A stretch of 38,226 nucleotides of DNA. Source: Clostridia bacterium. Its GTDB lineage: Bacteria; Bacillota; Clostridia; TANB77; CAG-508. The position numbers and the translations under genes were made by a program. The stretch covers positions 1 through 38,226 of the forward strand of contig JAFRCC010000005.1 of the NCBI GenBank assembly GCA_017404545.1. The letters are read 5' to 3'. Of this stretch, positions 34,783-38,226 are shown piece after piece. The notes below the pieces were generated by a model. The model was not told the origin of the DNA and made no database searches. It worked only from the letters and a program-made list of their open reading frames with translations. Numbering within the stretch: the first letter of the stretch is position 1; each line of letters begins with the position of its first letter.

Positions 34783-34842
34783 AATATTTTCCTCCATTAC
34801 TCCAATTATTACATATACTATATCTATCTGTTTTAATTTTTA

Positions 34843-34858
34843 TGTTTTGTGTGAAACA
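34843..34858. promoter_or_regulatory. Degenerate parS-like site
   Basis: TGTTTTGTGTGAAACA matches 13 of 16 positions of the Bacillus parS consensus (TGTTTCACGTGAAACA); one half (GTGAAACA) is perfect. It sits between mnmG and mnmE, within the origin-proximal region where parS sites cluster. The three mismatches are central, so binding is uncertain. Confidence 0.3.
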
Positions 34859-34890
34859 CTGATTCAACCCCACACGTTTCTTATGTTTTC

Positions 34891-36255
34891 TTATTTACCC
34901 AGACAAAATTTAGAAAAGATTTCATTAATAATATCTTCTGTAATATCATCTCCTGTAATTTTACCTAAATCAGATAATATCTGTTTTAAATATATTTCTA
35001 TTATATCTACCGGCATATTTTTTTCTATTGTATCTCTTGCATTACCTATACTTTTTATTGCTTCGTCAATTTGATTTTTATGTCTAATATTTGTTAAAAT
35101 CTCTCCATCATCTATATCAATATCATTAATCTGATACATATCCGAAATTGTATTATACAATTCTTCTATATTATCTCCATTCTTAGCAGAAATTTTAATT
35201 ACATTTTTTTGTGCATTTATAATATTAACATCTTGATCTAATATTGTGTCTAATATATCTATTTTATTTAATAATATAATAGCATTTTTATTTTTTATTA
35301 GCTCTAATATTTTAATATCATCTGTTTCTAACGGTTTAGTTCCATCAAATATAGCAAGCACAAGCTCAGCTTCATCAATTAATTTTTTTGATTTTTTTAC
35401 TCCTATCTGTTCAATTTCGTCATTTGTATCACGAATTCCTGCTGTATCAATTAATTTCAATGTTATGCCATCAATTGAAACAAATTCTTCGATAGTATCT
35501 CTAGTTGTTCCTTTGGTCTCGCTTACAATTGCACGATCTTCATTTAAAATAGTATTTAATAGCGAAGATTTACCAGCATTTGGTTTTCCTACAATTGCTG
35601 TCTTAATACCTTCCCTTAATACCTTTCCATTTTTAAAAGAATTGCTAATTTTTCTTAAAGACTTTTCGATATCATCTAGTGCATCTAATACTTTTTTGTT
35701 GGTTACATCTTCAATATCATACTCAGGATAATCTATTGAAGCTTCTACATCAGCCATTATATCTAATAACTTACCTTTATTCATATTAATATTATTTGAT
35801 AATTTTCCTTCTAGTTGATTTATCGAAGCTTTAGCTTCCTTTTCACTTTTTGAATTTATTAAATCAATAACAGATTCTGCTTGAACTAAATCAATTCTCC
35901 CATTTAAAAAAGCTCTTTTAGTAAATTCTCCCGGTTCAGCAAGAGCAGCCCCATTATTTAAACATAATTCTAAAATTTTTCTCTCAACTACTATACCACC
36001 ATGAGAGTTAATTTCACACATGTTTTCTGTTGTATAACTCTTTGGAGCATAAAAATACGACACAAGAACTTCATCTACAATATTATTTTTTTCATCATAT
36101 ATATTTCCATACTTTATACTGTATCCATTCGCTTTATCTTTATTTTTAGGTATAAATATTTTATTCAAAACCTCAAAACAATCTTTTCCACTCATTCTAA
36201 TAATACCAATTCCACCACTTCCTGTTGCGGTTGATATTGCAGCTATAACGTCCAT
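34891..36255 (-). CDS. mnmE: tRNA modification GTPase
   Basis: Partner of MnmG in wobble-uridine modification. The 454-residue protein has the N-terminal tetrahydrofolate-binding domain (MDVIAAISTATGSGGIGIIR), a G domain inserted in a helical region (G1 VGKPNAGKSSLLN, DTAG, NKID) and the C-terminal FCLGK with the conserved cysteine. Start ATG 36255 lies 5 nt after GGGAGG; an in-frame ATG at 36285 lies before that site. Most of its expression must pass or start inside the hairpin at 36279-36328. Confidence 0.97.
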   Translation of the reverse strand: MDVIAAISTATGSGGIGIIRMSGKDCFEVLNKIFIPKNKDKANGYSIKYGNIYDEKNNIVDEVLVSYFYAPKSYTTENMCEINSHGGIVVERKILELCLNNGAALAEPGEFTKRAFLNGRIDLVQAESVIDLINSKSEKEAKASINQLEGKLSNNINMNKGKLLDIMADVEASIDYPEYDIEDVTNKKVLDALDDIEKSLRKISNSFKNGKVLREGIKTAIVGKPNAGKSSLLNTILNEDRAIVSETKGTTRDTIEEFVSIDGITLKLIDTAGIRDTNDEIEQIGVKKSKKLIDEAELVLAIFDGTKPLETDDIKILELIKNKNAIILLNKIDILDTILDQDVNIINAQKNVIKISAKNGDNIEELYNTISDMYQINDIDIDDGEILTNIRHKNQIDEAIKSIGNARDTIEKNMPVDIIEIYLKQILSDLGKITGDDITEDIINEIFSKFCLGK

Positions 36256-36278
36256 TATTCCTCCCATATTAAAATAAA

Positions 36279-36328
36279 AAGTCAAAGTATGATTATATAG
36301 TTTTTATACTAAAATCGAACTTTGACTT
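36279..36328 (-). terminator. Hairpin between jag and mnmE, with a -10-like box in its loop
   Basis: Minus strand AAGTCAAAGT (36328-36319) pairs with ACTTTGACTT (36288-36279), followed by TTTATTTTAA, which can end the rnpA-yidC-jag transcript. The 30-nt loop contains a minus-strand TATAAT (36297-36292) that could start the mnmE transcript. Confidence 0.65.
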
Positions 36329-36335
36329 CTGATTT

Positions 36336-37052
36336 TTAATTATTTACTTTTTCTATTACTATTCTTCTATTAGGCTCTTCTCCAATACTATGGGTTCTAA
36401 TATTTTTATATTCTTGTAGTTTACTATGTATTATTTTTCTCTCATATGCGTTCATAGGTTCAAGCGTAATAGATTTATTATTTTTTAGTACTGTTTTTGA
36501 TACTTTAATTGCAAGCTCTTCTAATGCTTTCTCTCTTTTTATTTTATAATCATCGATATTTAAGTATACTTTAACTCTACTATCATTATTTTTGTTAGCT
36601 ATAGATGTTAATATTGTCTGCATTGCATTTAATGTTTCTCCTCTATATCCAATTAAGACACCCGATTTCATTCCATCAATGTTTACTACAATATTAGAAT
36701 CTTCAACATCTATCGCATATGTATGTGAATCATCAATCCTTGATAAAAAATCTTTTAAAAAACAATCTATCTTTTCTTTTATCATTTCAAGATTCTCACT
36801 ACTAATCTCATTTTTTGTATGATTCTTTCCATTATTTTCTTTATGATGTTCTTTTATTTCGTTTGATTGTGGTTCTTCTCTCAAGGTTATCTCTACTTTT
36901 ACAACTCTTGGCGCTAAAATATCAAAAAAACTTCTTTTCTCTTGATCGAGTATTTTTATATCGACATTGTTTTTTGTAGTTTTAAGTTCTTTGAGTCCCT
37001 TCTCAATCGCCTCATTTGTTGTTTTTCCTTCGGAAATAATTACTTTAGACAT
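36336..37052 (-). CDS. jag: SpoIIIJ-associated RNA-binding protein Jag/KhpB
   Basis: A 238-residue cytoplasmic RNA-binding protein: Jag_N domain (MSKVIISEGKTTNEAIEKGL), a charged low-complexity linker (about 75-105, KEHHKENNGKNHTKNE), a KH domain (DGMKSGVLIGYRGETLNAMQ) and a C-terminal R3H domain (ERKIIHSKLQEYKNIRTHSI ending EEPNRRIVIEK). It pairs with KhpA elsewhere in Gram-positives to influence cell division and RNA stability. Start ATG 37052 is about 8 nt after AAGGAGG; the site lies in the 3' end of yidC, so the two are coupled. Confidence 0.95.
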   Translation of the reverse strand: MSKVIISEGKTTNEAIEKGLKELKTTKNNVDIKILDQEKRSFFDILAPRVVKVEITLREEPQSNEIKEHHKENNGKNHTKNEISSENLEMIKEKIDCFLKDFLSRIDDSHTYAIDVEDSNIVVNIDGMKSGVLIGYRGETLNAMQTILTSIANKNNDSRVKVYLNIDDYKIKREKALEELAIKVSKTVLKNNKSITLEPMNAYERKIIHSKLQEYKNIRTHSIGEEPNRRIVIEKVNN

Positions 37053-37053
37053 A

Positions 37054-37890
37054 TTATATATCCTCCTTAGAATCAACATATTTTGTTATTACTATTCTTT
37101 CAACAATAATCAACAAATTACTTATAAACCAATACAATGCCAATCCAAGAGGAGCAATAAATGCAATAGACACGGCCATAATCGGAGTAATCATTGACAT
37201 GCTCTTTGTCATTTGCTCTGTAAGATCTTGCTCATTAGCAGTTTTCTCTGTGCCATCTCCAAGAGCTTTTTTATTGTATTTTTTCTTATTTGTCATCAAT
37301 CTCATTGAAGCAAATGAAGAAATGATATATAATGCTGGGATTATATATACAGTGTAATCGTTCAAGTTCTGACCTGGTACCTTACTTAAATCTAAACCTA
37401 AGAACTCCATATTAATCCTTATGTTATCGTCTTGAGCAGATTTTTTTTCAATAATTTCTATCTCATAATAATTTGATATTTTCTTATTTTCACTTTCTTC
37501 TATAATTTCATTTTTGTATCCTTCAATTATATCAGAATCTATTTTTTTCATATAAGTTAAAGGTTTACTAATTAACCAGAAAACAGAAAGAATAATAACT
37601 AATTGCAATATTGCACTTAAACAACCTGAAAAAGGACTTATTTTTTCGCTCTTGTACAAATTCATAACTTCTTTCTGCATTTGTTCTTGATTATTTTTAT
37701 ATTTAAACTGAATCTCTTTTATTTTGTTTTGGAGTTCAGTACTTTTCTTCATTGATTTCTGCTGTTTTATAGTAATAGGTAATAAAACTAATCTTATAAG
37801 AATCGTAAATAAAATAATAGCGATTCCATAATTTTGTCCAACAACATTATATAACCAATTTAGAATGTATCCAAAAAAATTTGAAACCAT
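37054..37890 (-). CDS. yidC: Membrane protein insertase YidC/SpoIIIJ
   Basis: Inserts and folds membrane proteins alone or with SecYEG; SpoIIIJ is required for forespore sigma-G activity in Bacillus. The 278-residue protein has an N-terminal helix (MVSNFFGYILNWLYNVVG), the conserved hydrophilic-groove helix IAIILFTILIRLVLLPITIK with the key Arg, a charged hairpin (QKSMKKSTELQNKIKEIQFK), and further helices to the C-terminus (LGLALYWFISNLLIIVER). There is no lipobox, unlike Bacillus SpoIIIJ. A hydrophilic insertion of about 65 residues lies after the second helix region (about 118-180). Confidence 0.95.
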   Translation of the reverse strand: MVSNFFGYILNWLYNVVGQNYGIAIILFTILIRLVLLPITIKQQKSMKKSTELQNKIKEIQFKYKNNQEQMQKEVMNLYKSEKISPFSGCLSAILQLVIILSVFWLISKPLTYMKKIDSDIIEGYKNEIIEESENKKISNYYEIEIIEKKSAQDDNIRINMEFLGLDLSKVPGQNLNDYTVYIIPALYIISSFASMRLMTNKKKYNKKALGDGTEKTANEQDLTEQMTKSMSMITPIMAVSIAFIAPLGLALYWFISNLLIIVERIVITKYVDSKEDI

Positions 37891-37906
37891 AAACTAATAT
37901 TCCTCC

Positions 37907-38125
37907 TTACTTAAGTGGATCATATCCTCCTTTTGAAAACGGATTACATTTTAAAATTCTAACTACTGTTAAAAACAAACCTCTAATGAATCCATATTTT
38001 TCAAAAGCTTGAATAGAATATTCAGAGCAAGACGGATAAAACTTACAATGATATCCTCTTGCAGATTTGATGGGAGAAATCCTTTTTTTATATAACTTTA
38101 TTAAATAAATAGCTATTTTTTTCAT
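37907..38125 (-). CDS. yidD: Membrane protein insertion efficiency factor YidD
   Basis: A 72-residue amphipathic, cysteine-bearing protein that assists YidC-dependent insertion. It contains the invariant core GYHCKFYPSCSEYSIQAFEKYG and ends CNPFSKGGYDPL as the family does. Start ATG 38125 (MKKIAIYLIKLYKKRISP) matches family N-termini and lies 1 nt after the rnpA stop; a longer in-frame TTG start at 38149 would overlap rnpA. It precedes yidC by 16 nt. Confidence 0.94.
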   Translation of the reverse strand: MKKIAIYLIKLYKKRISPIKSARGYHCKFYPSCSEYSIQAFEKYGFIRGLFLTVVRILKCNPFSKGGYDPLK

Positions 38126-38126
38126 T

Positions 38127-38226
38127 TTACACCATATTTGCTTTATCAAATAACTCTATTATTTCGCCATGTATTATGCTGTAATTAATCACTGATGCAT
38201 CAGCTTTTTTATTCCACAAAAAAACA
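38127..38226 (-). CDS. rnpA: Ribonuclease P protein component, C-terminal end (partial)
   Basis: The last 33 codons of a frame entering from the right edge: VFLWNKKADASVINYSIIHG then EIIELFDKANMV and TAA at 38129-38127. The pattern (hydrophobic strand, basic K/A turn, then a helix ending in LFxKA) agrees with the C-terminus of RnpA, and the position before yidD is the invariant place of rnpA near oriC. Identification rests mainly on gene order. RnpA binds the catalytic RNA of RNase P for 5' tRNA maturation. Confidence 0.75.
   Translation of the reverse strand, partial: VFLWNKKADASVINYSIIHGEIIELFDKANMV

Overview
This window looks like a chromosomal segment of a low-GC, spore-forming member of the Clostridia. 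The DNA is AT-rich by eye (GC not computed). It carries sporulation genes (spoIIR, spmA, spmB, a GerMN-domain gene), uses TGA as an ordinary stop codon, and ends on the right in the conserved gene order beside the chromosomal origin (rnpA-yidD-yidC-jag-mnmE-mnmG-rsmG-parA-parB). dnaA and oriC should lie just beyond the right edge.

Layout: (1) 1-3162, minus strand: the first genes of a conjugative type IV secretion operon (small membrane protein, VirD4 coupling ATPase, VirB2-like pilin, VirB6-like channel, start of a PrgI-like protein). It probably belongs to an integrative conjugative element that continues off the left edge. The first two genes appear to start at ATT, and a 13-bp inverted repeat surrounds the operon's -35 box. 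(2) 3345-4615, plus: a DUF1858 protein and prfA. (3) 4679-11091, minus: two tandem paralogous sortase-anchored surface proteins of about 1,020 residues, mosaic in similarity, each with its own promoter. (4) 11308-18122, minus: tex, a cytoplasmic alpha-amylase, phosphohexomutase and a UDP-sugar pyrophosphorylase, with hairpins in most gaps. (5) 18193-18633, minus: an unrecognised 146-residue protein under a promoter with an inverted repeat in its spacer. (6) 18797-22047, plus: spoIIR, murA, walJ, rlmH. (7) 22048-22275: a folded non-coding element and an orphan minus-strand promoter. (8) 22276-25028, minus: trmN6-rsmI-spmA-spmB. (9) 25046-25292, plus: a promoter, a perfect 35-nt palindrome and a 47-residue basic ORF. 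(10) 25299-25868, minus: GerMN protein. (11) 26024-30289, plus: a 1,421-residue double acyl-CoA dehydratase activase. (12) 30322-38226, minus: the origin-proximal cluster.

How the genes relate: pgcA and the pyrophosphorylase form a route from glucose-6-phosphate to UDP-sugar, and the amylase may feed it from internal alpha-glucan. MurA, WalJ, SpmA/B and SpoIIR link wall synthesis to sporulation. The right-hand cluster handles tRNA and rRNA modification, membrane insertion and chromosome segregation.

The best candidates for something undescribed are the palindrome-led 47-residue ORF (25046-25292), the orphan promoter reading into a structured RNA element (22062-22267), and the consecutive ATT starts in the conjugation operon. 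No CRISPR array, tRNA, rRNA gene, transposase or integrase was seen. No gap longer than about 300 bases is left unexplained once the extended VirD4 start and the 52-residue ORF are accepted.
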